Below, piece after piece: positions 8,520 to 17,763 of a stretch of 63,250 bases of DNA. The DNA is from Clostridiales bacterium UBA1775. Lineage in GTDB: Bacteria; Bacillota; Clostridia; Monoglobales; Firm-18. The DNA is taken from positions 1 through 63,250 of the forward strand of contig DCGP01000003.1 in assembly GCA_002314595.1 (NCBI GenBank), written 5' to 3'. The notes under the pieces were generated by a model that worked only from the letters and a program-made list of their open reading frames with translations, had not been told where the DNA came from and ran no database searches. How positions within the stretch are numbered: position 1 is the stretch's first letter; each line of letters begins with the position of its first letter. The position numbers were made by a program, and so were the translations under genes.

Positions 8520-8548
8520 ATTATACAACTTTTTTAAAATGTTTTCAA
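8520..8548 (-). promoter_or_regulatory. Sigma-A promoter of fruK-cysK
   Basis: On the minus strand, TTGAAA (8543-8548) and TATAAT (8520-8525) are 17 bp apart. The promoter lies back to back with the SRP RNA promoter. Confidence 0.75.
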
Positions 8549-8555
8549 TTATATA

Positions 8556-8584
8556 TTGAAATTTTAACAAATATGTAGTATAAT
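8556..8584 (+). promoter_or_regulatory. Sigma-A promoter of the SRP RNA
   Basis: TTGAAA (8556-8561) and TATAAT (8579-8584) are separated by 17 bp, which places transcription start near 8591. Confidence 0.75.
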
Positions 8585-8590
8585 AATAAA

Positions 8591-8862
8591 CAAGGTTATA
8601 CTTCCTCGCAGTGTGGGGATTATAATACCATCCGTACTAGTCGGGGCGTTAGCGGTGCCTTGTACCCATAATCCGCTATAATGGGGACGAATGCCCTTGT
8701 GAGGGTTGGATGTCGCAGGTCAATGTGGGAATTTTCAATGTTGAAAAGTTCGGTTCTGTATGACTAAGAACTGTGAACCTTGTCAGGTCGGGAACGAAGC
8801 AGCAATAAGCAGCCCTCTTACGTGTATGCAGGTCAGCCGGATTTGAGTTGGAAATCCTTTAT
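8591..8862 (+). ncRNA. ffs: Signal recognition particle RNA (large bacterial type)
   Basis: The conserved SRP54-binding helix is at 8782-8802 (GTCAGGTCGGGAACGAAGCA then GC). The ends pair (AAGG and TTCC near 8592-8605 with GGAA and CCTT near 8850-8859), giving an RNA of about 270 nt, as in Bacillus scRNA with its Alu-like domain. Position directly upstream of dnaX-yaaK-recR matches the Bacillus order. The 5' end follows from the promoter; the 3' end is approximate and no strong terminator is visible after it. Confidence 0.85.
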
Positions 8863-8934
8863 ACTCTACGATTATTCGATTCGAGTAAGGGATGTACGGT
8901 CTTTTTATTTTTGCCAATGAAAGAGGTTTTTTAT

Positions 8935-10596
8935 ATGGCATATCAAGCAATTTATCGTAAGTGGAGGCCCATTACCTTTGAAGATGTAGTTGGTCAATCT
9001 CACATTACGGACACACTTAAAAATGAATTAAAAACTAATCGAACAGCACATGCCTATTTGTTCTGTGGTACACGTGGTACAGGAAAGACCACTACTGCCA
9101 AGATTTTAAGTAGGGCGTTAAATTGTGAACACCTTACCGAAAACGGCAATCCATGTAACGAATGTGCAACCTGTAAGGGTATTTTAAATAATACAATTAT
9201 GGACGTTGTGGAAATTGATGCTGCGTCAAATAATAGTGTAGATTATATCAGAGAGCTTCGTGACGAGGTTTCCTATACTCCTGCAAATGCTAAATACAAA
9301 GTATATATTATAGATGAAGTTCATATGCTTTCATCAAATGCCTTTAATGCACTTTTAAAAACATTGGAAGAGCCACCGGCACATGTAATATTTATTTTGG
9401 CAACAACAGAGCCACACAAGGTTTTGCAAACAATTCAATCACGTTGTCAAAGGTTTGATTTTAAACGAATTTCTATTAAAAACATAGCAGGCAGAATTGG
9501 TGAAATTACACGAAAGGACGGTATAAATATTTCCCAAGATGCTATTAGGCTTGTGGCAGAATTAGGGGACGGCTCAATGCGTGATGCACTAAGTATTTTA
9601 GACCTGTGTGTTGGTATTGAAGGCGAAATTACCCTTGAAGATATTGAAAGTGTAACAGGAGCTGTCAGCAGAACCAAGCTTCGTGAACTTTCAGCTTCAC
9701 TTATGAAGGGGGATATTTCAAGCTCTGTAAAGGCAGTTAACAAAATGCTTGAAAACGGCAGGGAAGTAAATACACTAATAGAAGAACTGATTATGACATT
9801 CAGGGAAATTATGATGTGCAAAATAATGGACAACCCTGCAGAGATTATTGATAAGTACGATGATGAAATTGAAGAGTATAAGGCTTTGGCACAAAACACA
9901 TCTGCCGAGCAGTTAATTCATATAACAAAAGTCCTTTCCGAAACTGCAAGCATTTGCAAAAATTCAACTAATCCAAGGGTTATGTTAGAGGCATCTATTG
10001 TTAAAATATGCGACCCGGCAGTTGACACCTCAACAGAGGCATTTGCAGCAAGGGTTGCAAAGCTTGAAGCAATGATGTTGACAGGTTTTAAACCGGCATC
10101 GGCAACCGAAACAAAACCAATTGCAGAAGAGCCAAAGGAACAACCACCATTTGAGGTTGAGGAAATAAAGACAGAGGAAGATGAAGAATACGTAAGCGAT
10201 TGTGAAGAGTACGTTGAGGAAGATGTTCCATTTGACCTTCCTCCAATGCCGGAGCCTTCTGTTGAGCCCACACCTACGGAACAACCAAAGGCAGAAAGCA
10301 CCGATAATTCAAAAATCATTACGGTTTTAGAAGCAATTAAAACTCAATTACCACCACTTTATATGGTTTTAAAAGACGCAAAAATAACAGTAAATGATGA
10401 TGTGTGCAACATCTGTTTTGCAAACTCATTAGTTATAGAAACAATAAAAATTAACGATGCATTCCAAAAGACATTAAAAGAATCCTTTGGGGTAAGTAGG
10501 TTAAAGCTTACATCTGACGAAGCACAAAACACCACCGACGCCTTAGACGATTTTGATATAATGAGTAAGGATATGGATCAAGTTACATTTATATAG
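8935..10596 (+). CDS. dnaX: DNA polymerase III subunit gamma/tau
   Basis: It is the AAA+ clamp-loader subunit of the replicase. The start MAYQAIYRKWRP is typical and is preceded by AAGAGG; the frame is open further 5' into the SRP RNA, but that extension is unlikely. Walker A (GTRGTGKTT) is near residue 42, the zinc module (CNECATC) near 70, the Walker B/DEVH box (IDEVHML) near 121 and the sensor-1 ATTEP near 158. From about 400 a Glu/Pro-rich linker leads to the tau C-terminal domain. It begins a run of short-spaced plus-strand genes to 15488. Confidence 0.95.
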   Translation: MAYQAIYRKWRPITFEDVVGQSHITDTLKNELKTNRTAHAYLFCGTRGTGKTTTAKILSRALNCEHLTENGNPCNECATCKGILNNTIMDVVEIDAASNNSVDYIRELRDEVSYTPANAKYKVYIIDEVHMLSSNAFNALLKTLEEPPAHVIFILATTEPHKVLQTIQSRCQRFDFKRISIKNIAGRIGEITRKDGINISQDAIRLVAELGDGSMRDALSILDLCVGIEGEITLEDIESVTGAVSRTKLRELSASLMKGDISSSVKAVNKMLENGREVNTLIEELIMTFREIMMCKIMDNPAEIIDKYDDEIEEYKALAQNTSAEQLIHITKVLSETASICKNSTNPRVMLEASIVKICDPAVDTSTEAFAARVAKLEAMMLTGFKPASATETKPIAEEPKEQPPFEVEEIKTEEDEEYVSDCEEYVEEDVPFDLPPMPEPSVEPTPTEQPKAESTDNSKIITVLEAIKTQLPPLYMVLKDAKITVNDDVCNICFANSLVIETIKINDAFQKTLKESFGVSRLKLTSDEAQNTTDALDDFDIMSKDMDQVTFI

Positions 10597-10609
10597 GAGG
10601 AAATAGAAA

Positions 10610-10957
10610 ATGGCTAAATATAACAAATTCCCCGGAATGGGTGGAATGCCAAATATGAATAATATGATAAAGCAAGCACAAAAGATGCAGGCTGAAATGC
10701 AAAAAATGCAAGAGGAAATGGAAGAAAAAACATTTGAAGCAACATCAGGTGGTGGGGCAGTAACAGTAGAGGTTTCAGGTAAAAAGGAAGTTACCAAAAT
10801 CACAATTTCACCTGATGCTTGCGACCCGGACGATGTTGAAATGTTAGAGGACCTTGTTATGGTTGCAGTAAATGATGCACTTAAAAAGGCAGACGCAGAA
10901 TCGGCAGACAAAATGGGACAAATCACAGGTGGAATGAATATTCCGGGGTTATTCTAA
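10610..10957 (+). CDS. YbaB/EbfC family nucleoid-associated protein
   Basis: This small dimeric DNA-binding protein of 115 residues has the family start KYNKFPGMGGMPNMNNMIKQAQKMQ, a long Met/Gln/Glu-rich helix, then the central TSGGGAVTVEVSG strand region near 45-57. It sits between dnaX and recR, the conserved position of yaaK in Bacillus. Its stop overlaps the recR start by 1 nt, so the pair is translationally coupled. Its exact role, in the nucleoid or in recombination support, is unsettled in the family. Confidence 0.9.
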   Translation: MAKYNKFPGMGGMPNMNNMIKQAQKMQAEMQKMQEEMEEKTFEATSGGGAVTVEVSGKKEVTKITISPDACDPDDVEMLEDLVMVAVNDALKKADAESADKMGQITGGMNIPGLF

Positions 10958-11556
10958 TGGAATACTTTGTACCACCCTTAGAAACCTTAGTGGATAGTTT
11001 TGCAAGCCTACCGGGTATCGGCAGAAAGACTGCAAGACGACTTGCTTTTCACGTGCTTAATTCCTCAACAGAGGAAGCTCAAAGGTTTGCAGACGCCATT
11101 GTTAATGCTAAAAAATTAGTTAAATATTGTAAGATATGCCAGAATATTACCGATACAGATGTTTGTGCCTTGTGCTCAAATGAAAAGAGAAACAAATCTG
11201 TTATTTGTGTTACGGAAAGTCCAAAGGACGTAATTTCTATTGAAAACACTCATGAATACAACGGACTATATCACGTTTTGCATGGGGCGATTTCACCAAT
11301 GGACGATATTGGGCCAAAGGATTTAAAAATTGTCGAATTGTTAGAACGTTTAAAAGACGGCACAGTAAATGAGGTAATAATGGCAACAAACCCAACAATC
11401 GAAGGAGAAGCTACTGCAATGTATATTGCTAAACTTATTAAGCCCTTAGGAGTAAAGGTTACAAGAATTGCAAACGGTGTTCCTGTTGGAGGAGATTTAG
11501 AATATGCAGACCAGGTAACACTTACCAAGGCAATAGAGGGCAGACAAGAAATGTAG
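10957..11556 (+). CDS. recR: Recombination mediator protein RecR
   Basis: RecR acts with RecO/RecF to load RecA on gapped DNA. The helix-hairpin-helix (LPGIGRKTARRLAFHVL) is at residues 17-33, a four-Cys zinc finger (CKICQ... CALC) at 56-72, the Toprim domain (VICVTESPKDV) from about 79, and the C-terminal GGDLEYADQVTL Walker-B-like segment near 178. At 199 residues it is normal length. It is the third gene of the dnaX operon. Confidence 0.94.
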   Translation: MEYFVPPLETLVDSFASLPGIGRKTARRLAFHVLNSSTEEAQRFADAIVNAKKLVKYCKICQNITDTDVCALCSNEKRNKSVICVTESPKDVISIENTHEYNGLYHVLHGAISPMDDIGPKDLKIVELLERLKDGTVNEVIMATNPTIEGEATAMYIAKLIKPLGVKVTRIANGVPVGGDLEYADQVTLTKAIEGRQEM

Positions 11557-11575
11557 CACATCGGAAGGGATATGT

Positions 11576-12832
11576 ATGGAATTACACGATATTACAGAGC
11601 AACCTGAAAGAGTGGTTTTGGTTGGGGTTCACACAGGCAATCGCAGTCAACTTGAAGATAGCACAGAGGAATCTATGCAGGAGCTTGAAATGCTTGCCCA
11701 AACAGCAGGGGCAGAGGTCGTGGCAACGTTTACACAAAATCGCCCGGCTATTGAAAATGCAACCTATGTAGGTGAGGGCAAGGCAGAAGAAATTCAAATT
11801 TTTTGTGAGCAAAATGACATTGACATAGTAATCTGTGATGATGAACTTACAGGCTCGCAGGTTAAGAATTTAGAAAATCTTGTTGGAACAAGGGTAATGG
11901 ACAGAAGCGCTCTTATAATGGATATATTTGCTTCAAGGGCAAGGACAAAAGAAGGTAAATTACAAGTAGAGCTTGCACAACTTCAATATTATTTAACAAG
12001 ACTTACAGGCTCATTTGTAAACCTATCACGATTAGGTGGTGGCATAGGTACAAGAGGCCCCGGTGAAACCAAATTAGAAACTGACAGACGTCATATCAGG
12101 GACAAAATAACATTTATAAAAAGGCAACTTGACGAAGTAGAAAAAAACCGAGATGTTCAGCGTAAGCAACGAATAAAGGAAGGTATGCAACAGGTTGCAC
12201 TTGTAGGTTATACCAATGCAGGTAAGTCCACCTTGTTAAATTACTTAACAGATGCAGGTGTACTTGCAGAGGATAAGCTTTTTGCCACATTGGACCCAAC
12301 TGCAAGGAAGCTTGTGCTACCTGACGGAACGCCGGTTGTGTTAACAGATACAGTAGGCTTCATTCGTAAATTACCACATCATTTAATAAAGGCGTTTCGT
12401 TCAACATTAGAGGAAGCAGTTATTGCAGATGTGCTAATCCACGTTGCAGATGCTTCATCACCTCAGGTAGAGGAAAACATAGAGGTTGTTGAAAACCTAC
12501 TGATAGAGCTTGGGGCAACGGATAAGCCCATTTTAACCGTGTTTAACAAGACGGATTTAGCAGAGGATTTTATTTCAAACAAGGAAATGTCCGTTTCAAT
12601 TAGTGCCAAAACAGGTACAAATGTTGAAAATATGCTTGAAATGTTGTGTGATGCAATGCCTGAAAAGAGGCATAGAATAAAGGTCTTGATACCATATAGC
12701 CAAGGCAGATTGGTTTCTGCAATATATGGCTTTGCAAATATAAATTCCGAAGAGCATACTGCCGAAGGCACACTTATGGATATTACGGTAGACACTAAGG
12801 GATATAATACGGTGAGTGATTTTATTGTATAA
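11576..12832 (+). CDS. hflX: GTPase HflX (ribosome-associated)
   Basis: HflX splits stalled or stressed 70S ribosomes. The N-terminal nucleotide-binding-like domain contains ENATYVGEGKAEE and DRSALIMDIFASRARTKEG; a glycine-rich GGGIGTRGPGE linker follows. The G domain has GYTNAGKSTLL (G1) near 210, DTVGFI (G3) near 258 and NKTD (G4) near 322. It starts 19 bp after recR with GGAAGGGA upstream. Confidence 0.93.
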   Translation: MELHDITEQPERVVLVGVHTGNRSQLEDSTEESMQELEMLAQTAGAEVVATFTQNRPAIENATYVGEGKAEEIQIFCEQNDIDIVICDDELTGSQVKNLENLVGTRVMDRSALIMDIFASRARTKEGKLQVELAQLQYYLTRLTGSFVNLSRLGGGIGTRGPGETKLETDRRHIRDKITFIKRQLDEVEKNRDVQRKQRIKEGMQQVALVGYTNAGKSTLLNYLTDAGVLAEDKLFATLDPTARKLVLPDGTPVVLTDTVGFIRKLPHHLIKAFRSTLEEAVIADVLIHVADASSPQVEENIEVVENLLIELGATDKPILTVFNKTDLAEDFISNKEMSVSISAKTGTNVENMLEMLCDAMPEKRHRIKVLIPYSQGRLVSAIYGFANINSEEHTAEGTLMDITVDTKGYNTVSDFIV

Positions 12833-13448
12833 TTACAGAACAGTAAAAATAGAAAATTCTGACCAATTTATTGAAAAAAAGTCAAGGTTTATAGGCTATG
12901 TCAAGCCTGTGGAAACCGAGGAGCAAGCAATAGAGTTTATTAAAAATATAAGGGCTAAGCATCCTGATGCAACCCATAATGTATATGCTTATAAGGTTAG
13001 AGAAAATAATGTGCAAAGGTACTCCGATGACGGAGAGCCGGCAGGCACAGCGGGGATACCTGTTTTAGATGTTATTCAAAAGGAAGATTTAACAGATATT
13101 TGTGTAGTTGTTACAAGGTATTTCGGTGGCACAATGTTAGGTGCAGGGGGGCTTGTAAGAGCATATACCAAAGGGGCAAAAATTGGTATAGATTCTGCAC
13201 AAATTGTAGAAAAGTCCTATTGCTTTAAATATACTGTTAACATAGATTATCCTATGTTAGAGCGTGTCCGTAAGGATATAGAGGCAATGGGTTGCATATT
13301 AGGTGATATAGTTTACGAAAATGATGTTACCTTGTGTGTATATGTTCCTTATAACTTGGATAATTTTGAGGAAAAGATAATTGACAACACCAACGGCAGA
13401 GCAATTATTAAAAAAGACGACAACGGAATGTATGTTGATGTAATATAG
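12816..13448 (+). CDS. YigZ / IMPACT family protein
   Basis: This is a UPF0029 domain protein; its cellular role is uncertain. Conserved blocks are KKSRFIGYV, HPDATHNVYAY, YSDDGEPAGTAG near residue 70 and VVVTRYFGGTMLGAGGLVR near 100, followed by the DUF1949 C-terminal domain. The frame begins at GTG 12816, overlapping hflX by 17 bp; a TTG at 12825 (MYNYRTVKI...) fits homologue N-termini equally well. It is part of the dnaX operon. Confidence 0.85.
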   Translation: MILLYNYRTVKIENSDQFIEKKSRFIGYVKPVETEEQAIEFIKNIRAKHPDATHNVYAYKVRENNVQRYSDDGEPAGTAGIPVLDVIQKEDLTDICVVVTRYFGGTMLGAGGLVRAYTKGAKIGIDSAQIVEKSYCFKYTVNIDYPMLERVRKDIEAMGCILGDIVYENDVTLCVYVPYNLDNFEEKIIDNTNGRAIIKKDDNGMYVDVI

Positions 13449-13460
13449 AAAGGCAAAGGT

Positions 13461-13874
13461 ATGAAGTATCAATCATATAGCGAACAAGATACCTATAAAA
13501 TTGGATACAAACTTGCAGATACTCTAAAAAAAGGTGATGTAATTGCGTTTTTTGGAGATTTGGGTGCAGGTAAAACTGCACTTACAAAGGGCATTTGTGC
13601 ATACTTTGGCATAGATGATGTTCACAGCCCCACATTTACTATTGTAAATGAATATTATGGAGATATAACTGTCTATCATTTTGACGCATATAGAATTGAT
13701 GGAAACAGTTGGATAGATGGTGGCTTTGACGAATATCTTTATAACGAAGGCATTTGCATTATAGAGTGGGCAGAAAATTTAGAAGAGGTTTTGCCAAAGG
13801 ACACTATTAAAATCCATATAGGCAGAGATTTATCAAAAGGTGATTGCTATCGTGATTTAGAGGTGTTAAGATGA
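13461..13874 (+). CDS. tsaE: tRNA threonylcarbamoyladenosine biosynthesis ATPase TsaE
   Basis: TsaE is the ATPase of the TsaBDE complex that makes t6A at position 37 of ANN-decoding tRNAs. The P-loop GDLGAGKTALTKG is near residue 32, and SPTFTIVNEY and HFDAYRI follow as in the family. Its stop overlaps the tsaB start (ATGA), so the two are coupled. TsaD and TsaC are not in the window. Confidence 0.93.
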   Translation: MKYQSYSEQDTYKIGYKLADTLKKGDVIAFFGDLGAGKTALTKGICAYFGIDDVHSPTFTIVNEYYGDITVYHFDAYRIDGNSWIDGGFDEYLYNEGICIIEWAENLEEVLPKDTIKIHIGRDLSKGDCYRDLEVLR

Positions 13875-14566
13875 AAATATTAGCAGTAGACAGTTGCACA
13901 AATGTGGCAACAGGTGCAGTCTTAAATGACGGTGTTTTAGTTGCAGAATTTGTGCTTAATAACAAAATAACACATTCCACAAAGCTGTTACCGCAAATAG
14001 AACAAATGATGGAAATTTGTGAGCTTAAATTTAATGATATAGATTTATTTGCAGTAACCATAGGTCCCGGCTCATTTACCGGGGAGCGTATTGGGGTTGC
14101 AACAGTAAAGGCACTTGCACACGGTGTAAATAAGCCTGTTATAGGTGTTTCTGCACTAATGTCAATGGCATATAATTTGCCTTATACAAGTTTTATTGTT
14201 TGTCCTATTATGGACGCAAGGAGAAACCAAGTTTATACGGCAACTTACAGATGGAATGGTAATCAGCTTGAAACAGTAAAACAAGACCGAGCAATGTCAA
14301 TAGAAGATTTAATCAAGGAATTTAACGAAGACGTTATATTCTTGGGAGACGGAGTACCGGTCTATAAGGATATTATATTAGAAAAATTAAAATCAAAGGC
14401 ACATTTTGCACCTGACCACTTGTTGCATATTAGGGGTGGCAGCGTTGCAATGTGTGCAGTTGAAGAAAATAATAAAGGAAAGTCTTGCACATATAGTGAA
14501 CTTAAACCTTCATATTTAAGATTGTCGCAAGCAGAAAGGGAGTACAATGATAGGATTGGGAAGTGA
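13871..14566 (+). CDS. tsaB: tRNA threonylcarbamoyladenosine biosynthesis protein TsaB
   Basis: TsaB is the inactive ASKHA-fold partner and scaffold for TsaD in t6A synthesis. It starts MKILAVDSCTNVATGAV and carries the hallmark TIGPGSFTGERIGV near residue 63 (usually GLR; here GER). It overlaps tsaE by 4 bp and rpiB by 20 bp. Confidence 0.93.
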   Translation: MKILAVDSCTNVATGAVLNDGVLVAEFVLNNKITHSTKLLPQIEQMMEICELKFNDIDLFAVTIGPGSFTGERIGVATVKALAHGVNKPVIGVSALMSMAYNLPYTSFIVCPIMDARRNQVYTATYRWNGNQLETVKQDRAMSIEDLIKEFNEDVIFLGDGVPVYKDIILEKLKSKAHFAPDHLLHIRGGSVAMCAVEENNKGKSCTYSELKPSYLRLSQAEREYNDRIGK

Positions 14567-14984
14567 CCACGGCGGTATAGAGCTTAAAAATTACATTATC
14601 AATTGGCTAAAAGAAAATGGATATGAAGTAAAGGATTATGGCAGTTATGATACAAATCCCGTAGATTATCCGGACATTGCCGAAAAGGTTTGTAACGGAG
14701 TTGTTAAGGGAGAGGTAGAATGTGGAATGTTATTTTGCGGCACAGGAATAGGTATGAGTATTGCTGCAAATAAAATTAAGGGCATTCGTGCAGCTTGCCT
14801 TTCGGATACATACAGTGCAATGAGAACAAAACAACACAACAACACCAATGTTATATGCTTAGGTGGTAGAGTAATCGGGCCGGAGCTTGCATCAGAGGTT
14901 GTAAAATCATACTTAAATGCACAGTTTCAAGGTGGACGACACGAAAACAGAGTTAATAAAATTACAGCCCTTGAAAATAAATAA
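14547..14984 (+). CDS. rpiB: Ribose 5-phosphate isomerase B
   Basis: It interconverts ribulose 5-phosphate and ribose 5-phosphate in the pentose phosphate pathway. GSDHGG (phosphate binding) is near residue 5, the catalytic cysteine in FCGTGIGMS near 67, and HNNTNVICLGGR near 99. The 145-residue length is typical. It starts inside the last codons of tsaB. Confidence 0.92.
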   Translation: MIGLGSDHGGIELKNYIINWLKENGYEVKDYGSYDTNPVDYPDIAEKVCNGVVKGEVECGMLFCGTGIGMSIAANKIKGIRAACLSDTYSAMRTKQHNNTNVICLGGRVIGPELASEVVKSYLNAQFQGGRHENRVNKITALENK

Positions 14985-14999
14985 TAGGAGTGTATTGAT

Positions 15000-15488
15000 A
15001 TGGAAAGAAAAGATAAGACAAATTACTATTTGGACATCGCAGAAACCGTGTTAGAGCGTGGAACTTGTTTAAGAAGAAACTACGGTACAATCATAGTTAA
15101 AAACGATGAGATTATTTCCACAGGCTACACAGGTTCACCAAGAGGACGCAAAAATTGCATAGATATGGGCTTTTGCAGACGTGAGAAATTACAAATTCCT
15201 CGTGGACAAAGGTACGAATTATGCCGTTCGGTACATTCCGAAGCCAATGCAATTATTAGCGCATCAAGACGTGATATGATAGGTGCAACGATTTACCTTG
15301 TTGGCAAAGACGCCGTTTCAGGGGAACTTGTTCACGATGCGTCAAGCTGTGCCATGTGCAAGCGTATGATAATAAATGCAGGCATTAAGGAAGTCATTAT
15401 CCGTAACACTCCTGAAAAGTTTACAAAGGTAGATGTTCAAGAGTGGATAGATAACGACGAAACCTTAACAGACGAGCTTGGTTATTAA
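15000..15488 (+). CDS. Deoxycytidylate (dCMP) deaminase family protein
   Basis: This zinc-dependent deaminase converts dCMP to dUMP for dTTP synthesis. Zinc and proton-shuttle residues are in VHSEANAI (His-x-Glu) near residue 79 and SSCAMCKR near 117. A second possible metal group, CIDMGFCRR, lies near 50, as in phage T4-type dCMP deaminases. It is the last gene of the dnaX operon and is followed by a strong terminator. The ComEB name is also used for this family. Confidence 0.9.
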   Translation: MERKDKTNYYLDIAETVLERGTCLRRNYGTIIVKNDEIISTGYTGSPRGRKNCIDMGFCRREKLQIPRGQRYELCRSVHSEANAIISASRRDMIGATIYLVGKDAVSGELVHDASSCAMCKRMIINAGIKEVIIRNTPEKFTKVDVQEWIDNDETLTDELGY

Positions 15489-15537
15489 AACAGCCTTGCA
15501 ATATTTGCAAACAACATACATATACAGTAGGTAACAA

Positions 15538-15579
15538 GAAACTAAAAGCAGTCCATTTTATGCTTTTAGTTTCTTTTTT
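15538..15579 (+). terminator. Terminator of the dnaX-dCMP deaminase operon
   Basis: The perfect 13-bp stem GAAACTAAAAGCA / TGCTTTTAGTTTC is followed by a T6 tract. Confidence 0.88.
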
Positions 15580-15639
15580 AGTTGGAATTTTATTTTTGCT
15601 GATAATTTGTTAATGTATTTTTAATTATTATTTGATATA

Positions 15640-15669
15640 TTGGACAATAGAGAAATAGTATGATAAAAT
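15640..15669 (+). promoter_or_regulatory. Promoter of the two-component system, with TTGGACAAT motif
   Basis: TTGGAC (15640-15645) and TAAAAT (15664-15669) are 18 bp apart. The -35 lies within TTGGACAAT (15640-15648), the same 9-mer found as an inverted pair over the promoter of the NifU-like gene about 2.2 kb downstream. Confidence 0.55.
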
Positions 15670-15692
15670 TATAATATAAGGAGTGTGAGTCT

Positions 15693-16367
15693 ATGAGGAT
15701 TTTAATAGCAGAGGACGAAAGAGACCTTAACAATGTAATAAAGAGACGTCTTGAAAAGGAAGGCTATTCCGTAGATAATTGCTTTGATGGTGAAGAGGCA
15801 CTTGACTATATTGAAGCAGGGGAATTTGATGCAATAATTTTAGATATTATGATGCCAAAGCTTAGTGGTCTTGAGGTTTTGCATAAAATCAGGGATAAGG
15901 GAAACAATACTCCTGTACTGTTTTTAACAGCAATGGACTCTGTAAGCGATAAGGTTAAGGGCTTGGATACAGGGGCAGACGACTATTTGGTAAAGCCATT
16001 TGCTTTTGAGGAGCTTATTGCAAGAATAAGGGTTTTGGTTCGCAAAAATGCCGGAGAGGCTACAAACGAATTTTCAGTTGGAGACCTTACACTTAACATA
16101 GCTTCTCACAAGGTGTGCAGAGGTGAAGATACTATTAACCTTTCTGCCAAGGAATTTGATATTTTAGAATATATGATACGTAATAAAGGAATTGTACTTT
16201 CAAGGGAAAAAATAGAAAACCACGTTTGGAACTTTGACTACTACGGAGGAACAAATGTAGTTGATGTGTATATAAGATATTTACGTAAAAAAATAGATGA
16301 CCCATATTCCAAAAAGCTAATTCATACAATTAGAGGGTCAGGCTATATGCTAACGGAGGATATATGA
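15693..16367 (+). CDS. OmpR-family response regulator
   Basis: The receiver domain (residues 1-115) has the acidic pair EDE at 8-10, the phosphoacceptor Asp in IILDIMMPKLSG near 51, Thr in FLTAMD near 80 and Lys in LVKPF near 102. A winged-helix DNA-binding domain follows (LSAKEFDILEYMIRNKG, and the C-terminal HTIRGSGYML). It overlaps the kinase gene by 4 bp. Targets are unknown; a shared motif suggests autoregulation and control of the downstream NifU-like module. Confidence 0.93.
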   Translation: MRILIAEDERDLNNVIKRRLEKEGYSVDNCFDGEEALDYIEAGEFDAIILDIMMPKLSGLEVLHKIRDKGNNTPVLFLTAMDSVSDKVKGLDTGADDYLVKPFAFEELIARIRVLVRKNAGEATNEFSVGDLTLNIASHKVCRGEDTINLSAKEFDILEYMIRNKGIVLSREKIENHVWNFDYYGGTNVVDVYIRYLRKKIDDPYSKKLIHTIRGSGYMLTEDI

Positions 16368-17716
16368 ACAAATTATCAATTAAATTTAAAATTGTGCTAT
16401 GGTATACAATTGTAATGATAGTGGTTGCAGTAGGTACACTTTATGTTACTTCTTCCATAAGTCAAGACATTTTAATAAGGGATTCATACGGTAGGTTAAT
16501 AGGCTCGGTTAACGATATGGCAAAGGTTATGACAATGCCAAGGGACAATATGAAGAAAATGCCGGGCTCACACTTTTTTGACAAGGGTATTCATACCGGT
16601 GTATATGACGAAAATCACAACCTAATCGGAGGATATATTCCCTTTGATTTTGTAGATGAAATAGCTCTTGAGGACGAAAAGAGAGAAGAAGTCAAAATAA
16701 ATGGCGAAAACTATATTTATTACATAAAAAAAGCAGATTCCCCAAGTGAACCTGTGTGGATATTGGGCGTTATTTCAGTAGCAAACGAAACAAGAATGTT
16801 TGATAGTGTTTTTAAGACCAATATGATAATAATTTTGGTATTGATTTTAGCAGCCTCAATAGGGGGATATTTTATATTAAAAAAGGCATTCAAGCCGGTT
16901 GATAAAATCAGCAAAACTGCTAAGGCAATCAGTGAAAGCAGCGACCTTTCAAGGCGTATCGGCCTTGGTAACGGCAATGATGAAATTTATAGGCTTGGGG
17001 AAACATTTGACGAAATGTTAGATAAGATAGAAAGCACTATGGAGGCAGAAAAGCAATTTACATCAGATGCCTCACACGAGCTTCGTACCCCGGTTGCAGT
17101 AATAAATTCCGAATGTGAATATGCTATGGATTGTGCAAAGACTGTTGACGAGGCAAAGGAGTCGATTCAGGCAATTAAACGCCAATCGGATAAGATGTCA
17201 AAATTGATTTCCGAGCTTTTGACAATTTCACGAATGGACAGAAACACTCAACAAATTAACCTTGAACAAGTGGATTTAAGCGAACTGCTATCAATGGTTT
17301 GCGACGAGCAAAAGGAAATCGGCAGGGAAGATATAAAGCTTGAAACAGATATTCCAAAGGATATATTTGTAAATGCAGACAGGTTTATGATAACAAGGCT
17401 GTTTATTAACTTAATCAGCAATGGGTATAGATACGGCAAGGAAAACGGCAAGGTTAAAGTATCTCTTTTAGAAAAGGAAAACTATATAGAAGTTCAGGTT
17501 GAAGATGACGGAATAGGTATTAAAAAAGAAGACCTTTCAAAAATATGGGAAAGATTTTATCAGGTAGACACTGCTCGCAGAAATGATGACGGCAGTATGG
17601 GTCTTGGTCTTTCGATGGTAAAATGGATTGCACAGTGCCACGGTGGTAAGGTAGAGGTATCAAGTGAGCTTGGCAAAGGCTCAACCTTTGTATTTACTAT
17701 GCCCAAAGGCTTGTAA
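16364..17716 (+). CDS. Sensor histidine kinase
   Basis: It is a membrane sensor paired with the preceding regulator. Transmembrane segments lie near residues 10-30 and 148-168, with an extracellular loop of about 115 residues between them. A HAMP linker (PVDKISKTAKAI) follows, then the H-box SDASHELRTPVA with the phosphorylated His near 237, N-box NLISNGYRYG near 346, and ATP-lid motifs VEDDGIGI and GLGLSM. The signal is not identifiable from the loop. No clear terminator follows, so read-through into the next module is possible. Confidence 0.93.
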   Translation: MNKLSIKFKIVLWYTIVMIVVAVGTLYVTSSISQDILIRDSYGRLIGSVNDMAKVMTMPRDNMKKMPGSHFFDKGIHTGVYDENHNLIGGYIPFDFVDEIALEDEKREEVKINGENYIYYIKKADSPSEPVWILGVISVANETRMFDSVFKTNMIIILVLILAASIGGYFILKKAFKPVDKISKTAKAISESSDLSRRIGLGNGNDEIYRLGETFDEMLDKIESTMEAEKQFTSDASHELRTPVAVINSECEYAMDCAKTVDEAKESIQAIKRQSDKMSKLISELLTISRMDRNTQQINLEQVDLSELLSMVCDEQKEIGREDIKLETDIPKDIFVNADRFMITRLFINLISNGYRYGKENGKVKVSLLEKENYIEVQVEDDGIGIKKEDLSKIWERFYQVDTARRNDDGSMGLGLSMVKWIAQCHGGKVEVSSELGKGSTFVFTMPKGL

Positions 17717-17763
17717 TTTTTACAGTGCAAAAAACATACAACTAAATAGTAATTATATCCAAT

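Noticed and set aside
8862..8930. Terminator of the SRP RNA in the TACTC...GAGTA stretch before dnaX
   Set aside because: The stem is only 5 bp with a 16-nt loop and the T tract is about 15 bp away, so I could not support it as a terminator.
8848..8934. Extended N-terminus of DnaX beginning at 8848
   Set aside because: The extra 29 codons overlap the end of the SRP RNA and have no ribosome site; ATG 8935 has AAGAGG and gives the standard MAYQAIYRKWRP start.
9918..10319. Long minus-strand open frames opposite dnaX
   Set aside because: They are Ser- or Phe/Leu-rich mirror translations of the Glu/Pro linker and have no ribosome sites.
15496..15510. TTGCAA-TAT-TTGCAA palindrome after the dCMP deaminase gene
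   Set aside because: TTGCAA is self-palindromic and such short AT-rich repeats are expected by chance; the position, between a stop and a terminator, gives no regulatory role.
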